From Erpobdella octoculata (Eukaryota; Annelida; Clitellata; Hirudinida; Erpobdellidae): 64,000 bases of DNA. Below, one piece after another: positions 25,461 through 36,630 of this stretch. The notes beneath the pieces are model-generated. The model ran no database searches. It worked only from the letters and a program-made list of their open reading frames with translations, and was not told where the DNA came from. The translations under genes and the position numbers were made by a program. The stretch's first letter is position 1. Each line of letters starts with the position of its first letter. The stretch is taken from the NCBI GenBank assembly GCA_963978895.1, contig OZ022243.1, positions 6,552,182-6,616,181 on the forward strand, given 5' to 3'.

Positions 25461-25682
25461 TTAATTCTTATACTTTCAATCTTCACATACTTTACCTATT
25501 AGGTATTTGAAAAACTGTGGTTAATGTTCCAATATTTTATAAACTTACTATCAATAAAAACATTATTTCAAAAGAAATTTCGCGGCCGATTTACAAACTA
25601 ATTATTAATTTGAAAAAAAAACAAATTTTTTTTTCAGTTTGTTTGTATGTTTTTGTGGTCAAGGCTAAATCACGTATAACAT

Positions 25683-25905
25683 CGCATATGGACCCCAAAG
25701 ATCCCAAGTGTGATTACATTAGCAAGAGCCTCCGAAGGTTAAAAAACTGTTTAGCATATTACAACCATTTCTTTCACCGCTTGCTCTCCCGCTCCCGGCT
25801 GCTTTCCCCTTCAAAGTCGCTTTCCCACTCCCGGTCACTTTTCCTGACTTTTTTACACTCTTCCGCTTTCCCGCTCCAGCTTTCTTTCCTTCTCTTGCTC
25901 GCTCT
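25683..25905 (+). repeat. MDPKDPK-like block followed by a pyrimidine-rich tract
   Basis: atggaccccaaagatcccaa through gcctccgaaggttaa (25688-25741) matches 9456-9510. It is followed by about 120 bp rich in C and T (ctcccgctcccggctgcttt). The tract mirrors, on the opposite strand, the purine tracts at 49.95 and 61.0 kb. The RS-rich ORF here is a product of the tract. Confidence 0.5.
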
Positions 25906-26611
25906 TTTTGCTCACAGTTGTTTTTCCGTTCTTCTATTAAATTTTAGAGCCTTCATAATGTGGCTTAGACAGGCTCCGAAAGTATTTTTTTAACCACTAA
26001 TAAACGGTAATGGTTTGTACATTCTACCAGAAGTAAAATTACAGATATTATACAACATAAATTTTGCTTTAAGCATTTGAAAAACTACTAATAAACCGTA
26101 ACAAATAGAACACACATGTACAAAAATCGAATTGTGCAAACTGTTTCTTCTGATAATGTTATTTTTCTGTTAACAAATAATGGAGAGTAAAAATTATAAG
26201 CGTTCCTTCAAATTAAAAACTTGTAATAGATGTCACGTTGTCTGAACTTCAAGTTTTGACAATTTGAACTACGGTCAACACAACTATCACTCTCGATATC
26301 AGAATCATCCACAGAAAAAAATACATAAATCTTATTATGTTATCATCACCAGAGGTCGTTATTTCTTTTAGTCACATTCAGAATTTTATAACTCAAAACG
26401 CTTGACATTTTTGAAAGGCATAAAACGGTTAATAAAATTTTACTAAATAATTCAAAACACAAATGCAAGCTGTTTCTAACAATATTTAAAAATATTTAGT
26501 TTCTTCCACAGCTCACTAGCTATAATTGAGAAACACCACCAGCTAACAACGCTTCATTTTGTTAAATTCTGCATCGACGTAGGAATAGGTAATGTGCTGT
26601 TAAGCGCGCCA

Positions 26612-26680
26612 TCTACCTAAGATGTGCAGCTGACGCGGACGCTAAAAAGTACCGCAAGCACTATTAAGGTGAAGAGCGCA
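26612..26680 (+). repeat. Coding-like short repeat, partner of 30799-30855
   Basis: gcagctgacgcggacgctaa, aaagtaccgcaagcactatt align with gcagctgttgcggaagcaaa, aaaggaccgcgagctctata. Both read A-A-x-A-x-A-K-K-x-R in one frame, so this may be a transposon or gene relic. Confidence 0.35.
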
Positions 26681-27006
26681 TTTGCGCTATCTTACACTAC
26701 ACCCAGAAGACAGTAGCCAAAAAATAAAATCAAATATGTTATGATTAGATTGCGTTGATTGAAAGTTCAGTATTTGCGCAGTAGTTTCCATCAGAATTTA
26801 AAATTGTTTTTATTTGGAAATCTCAGCTTTGTGACATTACTGGTGGGTGTTAATAAAACACTTCACCAAAAATGCTGGAATTTGAAAGATAGAATTCAAA
26901 ATGAGTGAAGGTCAAACTACATTGCTGTGGTCTCGTAGTTTTAAATACATTGTTGTATCAATTAAAAAAAAGATAACGTTTGAACCTTAATTATTTAATT
27001 TTAAAT

Positions 27007-27297
27007 ATGGCTTCCGCAAGTGCTTATAAAAAACGTAGATTTGAAACTGAAATTGGACACGGAGGTCGTATATTTAATCCATTTTTGACAAATAAATATT
27101 TTGTAATTGAGCAAAATAATTCAATTGAGTGTCTCATTTGTTTAGAAAAAATTGCCGCGTGAAAAATGTATAATGTTAACAGACACTATACTACAGAACA
27201 TGCAGCAACTTATGATAAATTCAAGGGCCAAATTCGTGTTGATAAACTGGAATTGCTTAAGAAAAATTTTGAATTGTTAGAATTTTATAAAAAATAA
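27007..27297 (+). pseudogene. BED-like zinc-finger fragment of a hAT-related transposase
   Basis: From the ATG at 27007 the frame reads KKRRFETE, FNPFLTNKYFVIEQ, ECLICLEKIAA, TGA (27160-27162). It then continues in the same frame as NVNRHYTTEHAATYDKF to a TAA at 27295. C-L-I-C ... R-H-Y-x-x-x-H is the BED-type zinc finger found at the N-terminus of hAT transposases and their domesticated relatives (ZBED/EPM2AIP1-like). The internal stop and absence of a catalytic domain mark it as a relic. Confidence 0.7.
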
Positions 27298-27766
27298 ATG
27301 AACATTGAAGTTTATCCACATTTGTGCAGACACACCTTGAAGTATTTTTCCTTTTTGGAAGCACTTACAACTGTGTACAATTTTTTTTCAAGAATGAAAC
27401 ATGTTAAATTAGAGCAGAAACATAGGTTGAAAGATGAACACCTCACTGATAAACTTCGGATTTCATCATTACTATAAAAGCTGACATTGATTATTTGTGT
27501 AAAAATAAACAATACCAGGTTTTCCATTAAATACATTTTTTTTGAAAGTATTGAAATTGAATTAGTTGTTTTTAATTAGATGTTTGAATAAAATATTTTT
27601 TTTAAGTTGTGGCCCTCGTATTGTCATCAAAATAATATAATGGCCCTGGACAACCATGGTTTAGAAAACACTTGGAAAGGGTGGTCAGAAAGATATATAC
27701 CAGAAAGATAACAGCATTTTAAGTTATTGAATAATTATGGAAGAATCATCGAGTTAATAAATCATA

Positions 27767-27911
27767 ATGAGGTGCTGGTGGCAGAGCGGGAGAGCGTTCG
27801 GCCTAACGATCGACAGGCGAACGGCGTTCGCCTGTCGATCGTTAGGTCGGCAGTTTGAGCCTCACTGACGTCACCAGCCTAACTCCCTTAAGCAAGGAGT
27901 TCACTCGCATT
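27767..27911 (+). repeat. SINE-D, 5' part, split by a Harbinger element
   Basis: ggtgctggtggcagagcggg, gtcggcagtttgagcctcac and cttaagcaaggagttcactc match the SINE-D head and body. The copy breaks at gcatt and resumes at 30421 (attgctaaaggggtaggcg). Confidence 0.8.
27802..27846. repeat. Perfect 45-bp palindrome inside the SINE-D head
   Basis: Arms 27802-27823 and 27825-27846 are 22-bp perfect inverted repeats (CCTAACGATCGACAGGCGAA plus CG) with one spacer base. Other SINE-D copies have only one arm, so the anticodon-arm region was duplicated in inverted orientation here. Confidence 0.9.
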
Positions 27912-27923
27912 GGGTGCGTTGTT

Positions 27924-28365
27924 AAGTTTATCGGATATGCTAATCGGATATATCCGAGTAGCGAAAAAACGTTGTTCATTATATCCGGGGTTGAAGTGTC
28001 GCGCGATGTTAATTACATCCCTTAGTCATCGGATATGCATTCGATGAATCCTGCTCGAGGGCGGATTGTTTGATAAGAAGTAAGATGGCCACCTCCATAC
28101 CACTGCAGACGAGACTTTTTTAGTTCGAAAGGATGGTTTTAATTTGAATTTAAAACTTAGATTTTCTAATATTGTGGAAGCGGAGAGGTTATTGCTGAAA
28201 GTTAGTATTTTGATTTTATTTTAGTAAAACGTCGTGATATGATTTACCTATAGGTTGTTAGGCAATGTTAGGCCTTTGTCTGAGATAGTTTAAAATTTCG
28301 TTGCTTAGTTTTTTCACAAAGCAATCAATAAAGTGTAGTGTTTTAGCTTTAAAGTCAAGTTTTAT
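27924..28365. other. Harbinger left internal region
   Basis: Contains several ggatat / atatcc motifs (atcggatatgctaatcggat, attatatccgggg) close to the left end, possible transposase-binding repeats. No ORF recognised. Confidence 0.4.
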
Positions 28366-29551
28366 TTGGCTTTTGATGGGCTCAAAAAATTGCTCATTTC
28401 AAAGGTTCACCTTTACAATTTTACATTGATGCTTCTAAAATCTAAAATTAACATAAGAATAAGATGTGCATCTTCCTTCACAATGGTTGAACCAACCTTG
28501 ATAATTTTTTACTCTTATCAAAATAAACTGTGCTTACCACTCATATGTTCTAATAATTGGCTGTATAATAAATTTCAACCACCACCCATCCTTTATTTTC
28601 AATCTTGTGATATATTTTATTGTTTTATAGTTTAAAAGCTAATCATGTCATGAATCAATACTAAACCTGTTTAATTGTGAATCCTCATATTTTAATTGAA
28701 ATGATTTTTTGTTTCAAGATTCGTATGATCATGGTAAGGTCTAGAGTCTAGACTGACTCTAAACAGAATTTGTATGTGATGATGTTGTACTTGAACACTT
28801 TATTTAATGGTCCCCTGTAATCATGGAAGCATCCTCCCACAAAATGAATTGTACAGTTTATTGAGAGTCACATATGTCTGCATTACTACTGGACAAAACC
28901 GATGTTTTGAGTTGCAGCAAATTATATTTAATGTATGTATCAATTAAATAGCAGATAATGTTTATTCATCTGAAGTTATGCAAGAAGGCAGTCCAATGAG
29001 TTGGTGAGGGGATTATATGGGATTGAACCCTGAATGACTATTGGCTTAATCATTATGTTCTGTATAATAAAGTAGAAAGTTTTGCAACTTTAATAGACAA
29101 AGATGGCTTAGCCTGGATGACTATGGACCTTAAAATCATCTTTTAACTATTAACTATTTGTAGCACTAAGTTTTGTTTTGCAGCTGTGATAGACAAAAGT
29201 GGGAGCATGATCAGCATTGTCGGCCCTCCATCACAAACTGTTTGGCTCCTAGCAGTTGGTATGATATTGCTATAATTTTCTTAAAAATTGTTATAGATTT
29301 AAAGGTAGTTTTACTGTTTTCTTAGACTTGGTTCCTGAGAAAATTCAAGAACTCAACAGAAAAAACAAGAGATGGATGAAAAATTCTTTGGACTTATAGA
29401 CGTTAACAAAGAGATTTAAAATTGATGGAACAAATTTATTTAAATCAAAATAAACAAATTTAATTAAAAAGTTGTTGAGTTATTAAATCCTTTTTTTCGG
29501 GTAAATGAGTGATCATCATTGGTGTTGCTCTCCTTGAAATCAACTAAATCA

Positions 29552-29652
29552 TCAGTCCAGGCAAAGGTTGTGTAAGCAACAAGCTGTCAAGACCATTGTG
29601 GAAGCAGTTCTTGGGCAGGCAACATCTAGGTACTTCAACCTTCTAAACCTCC
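29552..29652 (-). pseudogene. Harbinger transposase, C-terminal exon
   Basis: After an acceptor (ttcttaag) the frame reads RFRRLKYLDVACPRTASTMV, then LTACCLHNLCLD and TGA. G/R-F-x-R-L-K-x-L-D followed by A-C-C-x-L-H-N is the characteristic end of HARBI1/DDE_4 transposases. A different frame continues TDDLVDFKESN, suggesting a small frameshift near the end. Confidence 0.8.
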
Positions 29653-29719
29653 CTTAAGAAAAAAATAGTATTAGTCTACAAGTTTTAAAAATAAGGGATT
29701 TTCAACTATTGTAAATTAC

Positions 29720-29817
29720 CTCAAATGTTGACTTCTTCATTTGAAAATGGGATTTAAAATCTAAATCACACATAAGAAGAAATCTTCTGTGGCCTTGTTG
29801 CTCTGTAACTTTATCAC
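29720..29817 (-). pseudogene. Harbinger transposase, N-terminal exon
   Basis: A 98-nt exon with acceptor attttgtag and donor gtaatt. It reads GHRRFLLMCDLDFKSHFQMK, then KSTFE. This matches the F-x-x-x-F-R-M-x-x-x-T-F-E block that precedes the catalytic domain in HARBI1-type proteins. Its phase does not match the next exon, consistent with deletion of the middle of the gene. Confidence 0.65.
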
Positions 29818-30420
29818 CTACAAAATAATTGCACTGAAAGTACACAAAAGCTTTTATAACAATGATAATTAAATCTAGTATTTCTTAGAGGGCTGAATTC
29901 CAATTTTTGTAATTGATCATACACACATACAAATCAAATTTTAAAGGAGACATTAATCTAGATTGTTCTATCACAGCTGCAAAATAAAACTTAGTGTTAC
30001 AAATATATTTGTATAAGATGATTTTAAAGTCCATCTAACATTAATCTAGATTAATCTAACATTTTAATACTTCAAGATTATTCTGTAATGTATATCTCTG
30101 TACACTGCAGAGCTGTATTAACTGCATTAACTCGAATTCAGCACCAATAAACTAATAAAGCGTCTCAAATAAAAATTAAGCTATATCCTAGCTAACCTTT
30201 GTCATATTCCGACTCAGAGTCATAAAAAAAGTGTTTTATACATTCAGTAGCAATTATTAAATTGGAATTCGAAAGATCGGCAAAAAAATTTTATTGGATC
30301 TATTTTGTTTACACCCGCCTGACTCATCAGCCGTTGTTAAAAATAACGCACATCCAATCAATCCTTGCATCCATCCCATAAATCTCGGATGCAGCGCTGT
30401 ATATATTAAACAACGCACCC

Positions 30421-30505
30421 ATTGCTAAAGGGGTAGGCGCCTATAAATGGCTGCCTCTGCAAGGACCCTTTCTTCGTGACCTAGTCGTCTAACGATTAAC
30501 GCCAC
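30421..30505 (+). repeat. SINE-D, 3' part after the Harbinger insertion
   Basis: attgctaaaggggtaggcgc, ctataaatggctgcctctgc and taacgccacgtt continue the SINE body in register with 27767-27911. Confidence 0.8.
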
Positions 30506-30798
30506 GTTAGACATTGTCAAAAAAAATCAAATTTAATAATTTATAAGAAATAAAATTGGTTGAACGTCCTCTTGTTGCCTAGGGAACCAAAAATAACAGA
30601 AATAATTCTCTAAATTGCGCGTCAACGACGTTTGTCGTAAATATTTGTACTTCACTTGGTAGTTTCCTACTAGCATCAAAAAACACCATCTTTTAAAGTT
30701 ATCCTATTTGTATAAGTATTTTGCCACCCAGATGGAGTGACTGAAGAATATGGCGATCTCAGGGCTTGAAGGCACTGGGAAAGCTTTAAACGTTACCA

Positions 30799-30855
30799 GT
30801 AGATGAGCAGCTGTTGCGGAAGCAAAAAAGGACCGCGAGCTCTATAAAGGTGGTG
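30799..30855 (+). repeat. Coding-like short repeat, partner of 26612-26680
   Basis: See that entry; this copy is open across its length and lies just upstream of a hAT terminus. Confidence 0.35.
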
Positions 30856-30860
30856 TAGAC

Positions 30861-30901
30861 CAGCGGTTTTACAACCGGTGGTACGCGTACCTGCGGGTAC
30901 G
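30861..30901 (+). mobile_element. hAT terminal inverted repeat, left end only
   Basis: CAGCGGTTTTACAACCGGTG followed by GTACGCGTACCTGCGGGTAC. This is a textbook hAT end (CAG-x-GGTT...AACCGGTGGTACGCG). I could not find the matching right end downstream, so the element is truncated or very diverged. Confidence 0.65.
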
Positions 30902-30999
30902 TGAAACGGTAAAACGAAATTTATAGTTGCGTCTTTATTTTAGACGCTTAACTGATGTCTACAAATTAATCTCATAGCCTTTCTACAAAATAAATCATA

Positions 31000-31975
31000 A
31001 CAGAATAAATAGCTCCATAAATAAAAAAGAGTTAAAATTAAAAAGCTTCTTTAACAGTGTGAGTTAACCACGAACGCATATTAAAACGAACTCTCACTTA
31101 GCATTTACTCTCTCTTAAAACTAATACCCGTCTTCTATTTGTCTAATAAAGCAATTAAGAAGTTTATAAACAACTTTGAACCGTTCACGCAAACTGTTCT
31201 GGACAAAATATTAATAGCCGTCATCTCTTCTTTTCTTGTGGTGTTTTTTTTTGAAGTTTAAAACACGTAAAATTTATAAATGTTGAAATGAATGAAATAA
31301 AATTCAATTATTTAACTTTAAAAACTCAATTTAATAAGATAGCAATCTTTAGGTAACGATCTTTGAAAATTAAAAAGGTTTTGTTGTTGTTTGAACGGGA
31401 ATCCTTGCTCAAATTCACACAAATTATATATATATTTTTTATAATTCATTAAACTGGCAAGTTGTGTAAGCAACACAATTAAATGCACTGCTGCTAAAAA
31501 AAACTTTAGACACAATAATACACATTTTCCGCTGCAGTATGATATTTGAAAAATATTAAAAAAAGCATAAACATGAAGTTACAACCAGTTAATACGCGTG
31601 CACTTATAAATGTTCTTATAAATACAAAAACTTATCCAATGTTATATTACGCATTTGGAATCTGTTTTATTTCTCATTGCAATATTGTATTGGCCTCCAA
31701 TTACACAAGACGTCTTTTTACTTTACACATTTTGTACCAGACGACTTTACTAAACTATATTTTTCTTACATCTTTGTTTTCATGTTATTTCAAATTCACT
31801 AAAAATTAAATTTTAACCAGTTATAAATTAAAATTTATTTCAAATTAGTTTATTTATATAAAAATATTCAAACTTTTTGTTCATGCTGATTTTTGTACGA
31901 TCATCTAATCATTTTCGTCTAGAATTTGCTCATACAACACTTGCAACCTTATCGATTAAATGTCAAGGTCAACGT
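31000..31975. other. AT-rich stretch, nothing recognised
   Basis: Possible body of the hAT element that begins at 30861, but no transposase motif is visible. Confidence 0.3.
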
Positions 31976-31979
31976 ACAT

Positions 31980-33010
31980 ATTCATTACTTCATGTTTCTA
32001 TTACGGCTCCCCGAGTCCTTTTCATTGTTTAAATCTTGTGTCAAATTTTATTTATTAAAGCCATAGTTTTTTAGCAAAACACCTAAGAAAAGAAATGGTC
32101 TCGGAAAATATGTAATTTTTATTAATGCGGCGTAGATTCAGACAGCCGTTATCGGTCTTCCCACTGTGTCCATTTCATCTGTTGTATTGTTTCGCATATA
32201 CATCAAACTTTAATACTGAATAGTAGATGACTATACTTTTTTGAAACCTAGTTATTCCACTCATCAGGGATAAATTGAACTTGCAATGATTTGTTGTATA
32301 CTTATTTAAATAACTAGAAATAAAAGTTTAAATTTTACTAAAACTGTAAAACTGGCACTTTTTAATCTAGAAGATCATTTCTATCAAAATATATTTTTAA
32401 ATCATCTTCAATCAAAGGTTCTAACTGTTTACAGCAGATGCAGCTATAATTACTTGCAGTATTCGTATCTCCTATTTCATAAACTGGGGTATAAATAGTA
32501 TAGGCACTTCCACTCATCAGGGATAAATTGAGCTTGCAATGATTTGTTGTATACTTATTTAAATAACTAGAAATAAACGTTTAAATTTTATTAAAACTGT
32601 AAAACCCTAAAATATTATTTGGTCCTGAAGATTTGTATTTATTTAACTTAATAATTTTATTTTCAAAAGCGTATTTATTTATTACTAACTTATTCATTAG
32701 GTAAACAATAATTTAATTAATAATTGTGAGGCTTATTTCCAGACTACCGTTTCTTATATAAAAACTTCAAAAGAACTCAGCTAGCCTATTTACCATATTA
32801 AATACACCAGTTAATATTGTTGCAGACCAATTAATATCAGATTTTATTTTTATTAATATATTTAATTTTGATATATGATAATGACTTTTGATTTATATAA
32901 ATTTGTAATAACAAAGAAATTAAACACACAGTGATCACCTTCACACAAGTGCTTAAATCAACGTCCACGACAAAAAGCAAGTCTAGAATGGAATGCTTTT
33001 GAGATTTGTT
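31980..33010 (-). repeat. LINE-derived segment, copy 1
   Basis: Matches 40650-41530 over about 0.9-1.0 kb. Near 32415-32530 the minus strand reads TPVYEIGDTNTASNYSCI, a non-LTR reverse-transcriptase block (I-T-P-V-x-K-x-G-D-x-x-x-x-S-N-Y-R-P-I). A roughly 90-bp unit (cactcatcagggataaattg to ctgtaaaac) is duplicated at 32257-32352 and 32510-32605. Confidence 0.6.
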
Positions 33011-33394
33011 ACTTGAGTTAAGAAATTGTCATTTAAAAAGTTGATGATTTGTTCCTCAGATGACTTAAACGTTGATTGAAAAGTACTACTTTCCTAATTA
33101 ACGTTTGGCTCATAAGTCAAATAAATAATTGTAGGTAGAATTGTTTAAAAAAGAAACATATTGAAATTAACTGCTTTGAATTATTAAAGGAAACGTTAAT
33201 TTTGTTAAACATTTTTAGATGCCGGTCCTCAGTTCAAGACCTAATGTTAATGTTAATGTTAATCTAAAAAACTCATTACAAAAGTTTAATTTCAATTTTA
33301 CGTTTTTAATTTTTCTCCTGTAATTTAGTTTTAATAAAAAATGCAAGCAAAATTTTTTGAATTTTTACGGTTATGGTTTTTACAAACTTTTATT

Positions 33395-33640
33395 TAGGTT
33401 ACAATCTTTGTTTGTGTATGTGTGTGTGTCTTTCTCTATACGCAAATCTTGCAAGTAAAATTTAACCAGATTTTTGACTAGCTAGGAAGCTGAAACTTTC
33501 ATCATAGCTTTATATTGGATGAAAATACATGATTCAATTAAAAAAACAATTTAATTTAAACATCTTTTGTAATTTTAAATCAAATCTATTTTAAATAAAA
33601 GTTTGTGTTAAAAAACTTGTATTTTCATTTTCTTGTTTAA
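33395..33640. repeat. RepI-type copy, partner of 39537-39760
   Basis: taggttacaatctttgtttg, gtgtgtgtgtctttctctat, caaatcttgcaagtaaaatt, gactagctaggaagctgaaa, tggatgaaaatacatgattc. Confidence 0.65.
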
Positions 33641-33774
33641 TTTTAAACCAATCAGCATACTTTTGTTGTTAGCTTGTTTGGTTTAATAAACATTCTATCT
33701 AAGCTTAGCAATAAATTGTCTAAAACATATACTATATACTTATATCGTATAGAAAAGCTAGACTTTTTGCGTAA

Positions 33775-33920
33775 ACTGCAGCCGCCGCGATTTGCAGAGG
33801 AAAAACATTTGAACCTTTGCCGCCGTCGAGCAAAAGGTGTCTTGTATGATGCAAGCTGAATATGTCTAATTAAATAGTTAATTATGATGCGTCGATAATA
33901 AAATATCTTCAATTCCTTAT
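33775..33920 (+). repeat. RepB copy, long form
   Basis: gcagccgccgcgatttgcag, gaacctttgccgccgtcgag, caaaaggtgtcttgtatgat, gcaagctgaatatg, aataaaatatcttcaattcc. Closest to 7090-7250. Confidence 0.65.
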
Positions 33921-35284
33921 TTCAAGAGCTCTAGGGACAATATAGTCGATTTGTGACGTAGATGTTTGTTTGTTGTTAATGAATACTACAAGGTCGCGGA
34001 TGGTATCAATAGGTGATATCTTTTGCAAGCCGATTGAGCATGTAGAAACTGGAGCGTTACAATGAGATCCTCTAATGGGGCAGTGGAAACATTTTTCGGG
34101 GGCTAGTTGAAGTTGCCACGTTTCACTCCACAGTACTAATTTGTTAATGGCTAACTGTAATGATACATTGTCAGGAGGTAATGTTGGTGTAATGGTGTAA
34201 GTGGTCGTTGGCCCTGCTATTTGACGACGTAATAATAATAAATAAATATTTGAAAAGAATTTGATAAGAATCTTTTAAGTGGCGCCAGGGTCAAGTGAAC
34301 TTCAGAGCCACAACTTTTCATAGTTATTATGTATCAGCTTTAAAGTTTTTTAAAATCCATTAAATTTTTTAATATGTATCAGTTTTATAGTTTACTAAAA
34401 TCCATTAAATTTTTGATCATTTATAATTTTTTTAGAATTAACTGAAACACTTGTTTAATTTATTTAGTGTTGCAAAAACACAGTAGGAAGGTTTAAACTT
34501 AATTTTAAATGACAGTGTCTGTTTTGTTTTTCCAATCATATAATCATTTCTTGAAAATAACAAAAGGCAGTTGTTCATTTTTTTTCAAACGCTCATTTTA
34601 GATAGTCATGATTTATAGCTCATTTCTAACGTCTTTTTGTTTTTGGTATTTCAATACTAATCGGTATTCTTGGTAAACTTCAATTTTTACCAATTGCTTT
34701 TGCTTTTGATTATGCTTTATTACATTGTTTGGTTTTGATTTGTGACTGTTTTTTAAGGCTTTTTCTCAGTTTGTATTTGCCGCTGTCAAATAAACAATAT
34801 CACCATGGTTAGCTTATTTTATTTATTAAACATCGGAACAGTTATGCTCCATACCTACGATTTAAATAGTCTTGTTTACTGTTGATTTTAGTGAAATATA
34901 AATTCGTTATCATTACTACAATTTAGTTAAACGTATGGTTGTTAAGCTTTTCAAAGCAAGTTTGTTGTTCTAATTATGTGTTACTAATGACGCTATTTGT
35001 TTTTTCAACGGTTCTTATGCTTAAATTTTCAATCAAAGTTTTTTAAAGTCTACCAGTCTAAATATTAATAAATTATTTCCACTTCTCACAATTATTATTA
35101 ACTAATGCAAAATGTGATTTCCGATGAACAAAAACTTTGGATTTTACTTTACGTTTTACCTATCATAAAGAACAAAATAGTAAAATTTAATTTTAACGAA
35201 AAAGATTAATTTAGCAGACCTTAGACGCATACCTCAGAGCATCTTTTTTTATAATAGATTATAGTCCTTCACACCAGGTGCTTT

Positions 35285-35352
35285 AAGACTGTCCTCAGAG
35301 CATTGCAGAAGAAAACCATTTAAACTGTTGCGACCAACAAGCAAGAGGTGTT
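35285..35352 (+). repeat. RepB copy inside the extra segment of the 34.5-kb repeat
   Basis: gcagaagaaaaccatttaaa, ctgttgcgaccaacaagcaa, gaggtgttatttcc. Confidence 0.55.
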
Positions 35353-35528
35353 ATTTCCGTACTACAGGTAATACGAATTATTATAGTTGCAATACTTTTT
35401 TATCACATTTTTTTAAATTTGCTCTTGTTTCTCTGTGTCTCTGTTTGTCCGGGTGGAAAGCATGTCATCAAAAATGGAAGCATTTCTCATAGTCCAATTT
35501 TGTTAACATTAGTTTTATATTTAATTAC

Positions 35529-35556
35529 TAGCTGGGTTACCCGGCGTTGCTCGGGA
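35529..35556 (+). repeat. Actagctgggttacccggcgttgctcggg-type motif
   Basis: A GC-rich block in AT-rich context: tagctgggttacccggcgtt, then gctcggg. Related GC blocks occur at 43331, 47812, 50090 and 61190. It contains the imperfect palindrome cccggcgttgctcggg and looks like a conserved end of a dispersed element. Confidence 0.5.
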
Positions 35557-35943
35557 ATTTTAGTGGGTTTTTATCATTTTTCTCTACACATAAATGTGCA
35601 TTGAATATTTTTATAACTTTCAACAATCCATTAAAAAATCAAAATAAAGACACTGACACAATCAAACTCAACCTATGGCCAGCTTTGGTTGTCCTCAAGA
35701 TTTTCCTATAAGATCTGTGAGTTTGGTCATTGAACATTACAGTACTTTGAACAATAAATAAAAAAAATAAAGACACTGAACCAATTAAATTGTTTTGGTA
35801 ATTAAAAAATGTTTTTTCAATTTTTTTAAAACTTAATTCAACCCATGTATGTGTCAGTAAATTAGACCCAATCCATGGACACCTCTGGTTGTCCTCAAGA
35901 TTTCTTTTTAAAATCTGTGCTTTCGGTCTCCAAACATTGGGAA

Positions 35944-36077
35944 GGGTGGGTGGCGGAGCGATACCATAGCCTACGAGGATCATCCGAGGCTGGTTTAAAT
36001 TGCTAGCTGCATGAAAAGTCGATTTGCCGGTCCTTGTCCAACTTATTGCACTTATTGGTTGGCAGGCTGGAGTGAGT
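35944..36077 (+). repeat. RepA, 5' part, inside tandem unit
   Basis: tggcggagcgataccatagc to gcaggctggagtgagtc, truncated where the next unit's tcctcaagatt begins. Confidence 0.7.
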
Positions 36078-36345
36078 CCTCAAGATTTTCTTATAAAATC
36101 TGTGCTTCCGGTCATGGAGCATTACAGTACTTTGAAAAGTAAATAGAAAAATAAAATAAAAACACTGAACCAATTAAATTGTTTTGGTAATTTAAATTTG
36201 TTTTTTTTTGTTTTCTAAATTTTTTTAAACTTAATTTAACCCATATATGTGTCAAAAAATTAGACCCAATCCATGGACATTTCTGTTTTTCTTCAAGATT
36301 TCTCTTTAAAATCTGTGCTCTCGGTCTCCAAACATTTCAGCTTGA

Positions 36346-36630
36346 AGAGAGGCGGCATAGCGATACCATAGCCCATGAGGATCATCCGAGGCTGGTTAAA
36401 TTGCTAGCTACCTGGGGAGGTCGATTTGCCGGTCCTTGTCCAACTTATTGCACTTCATTAGTTGGCGGGCTGGAGTGAGTTGAGCCATGTGCCCACGAAA
36501 GCCTTGTGCTTTCGGTGGTCTCCCTGCCTCAAAGCCAACATAAACACGTCACCAAACACTCAAACATACATACCGTTTATATTGTCTTAATGACAGATAC
36601 GGACGTTAAACAAACCACACACACACACAC
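36346..36630 (+). repeat. RepA, full-length copy
   Basis: aggcggcatagcgataccat through gccttgtgctttcggtggtc to ggacgttaaacaaaccacac and a short CA run. Best-preserved plus-strand copy. Confidence 0.8.

Larger units (their letters stand above)
27912..30420 (-). mobile_element. Harbinger-type DNA transposon, internally deleted, nested in SINE-D
   Basis: A 2,509-bp element with terminal inverted repeats GGGTGCGTTGTT (27912-27923) and AACAACGCACCC (30409-30420). It is flanked by ATT (27909-27911, 30421-30423), present once in uninterrupted SINE-D copies. A 3-bp target duplication and GGG ends suit PIF/Harbinger, although its usual target is TTA/TAA. Minus-strand exons at 29817-29720 and 29652-29552 encode the N-terminal and C-terminal ends of a HARBI1-type nuclease. 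The central DDE region is missing. Plus-strand exon-like fragments at 29182-29258 and 29327-29400 are unassigned. Confidence 0.8.
34550..35595. repeat. About 1-kb repeat, partner of 42745-43386
   Basis: Left block 34550-34997 and right block 35371-35595 both align with the 43-kb copy (aatcggtattcttggtaaac, aaacgtatggttgttaagct, ctctgtttgtccgggtggaa). The 34998-35370 segment is absent from the other copy. Confidence 0.75.

Noticed and set aside
25517..25993. 158-residue ORF with an Arg-Ser-rich (SR-protein-like) stretch
   Set aside because: The SR run comes from the pyrimidine-rich tract and the ORF begins inside unrelated repeat sequence.
27802..27846. Rho-independent terminator or regulatory hairpin
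   Set aside because: It is a duplicated SINE segment in a eukaryotic repeat, with no T-run and no gene upstream.
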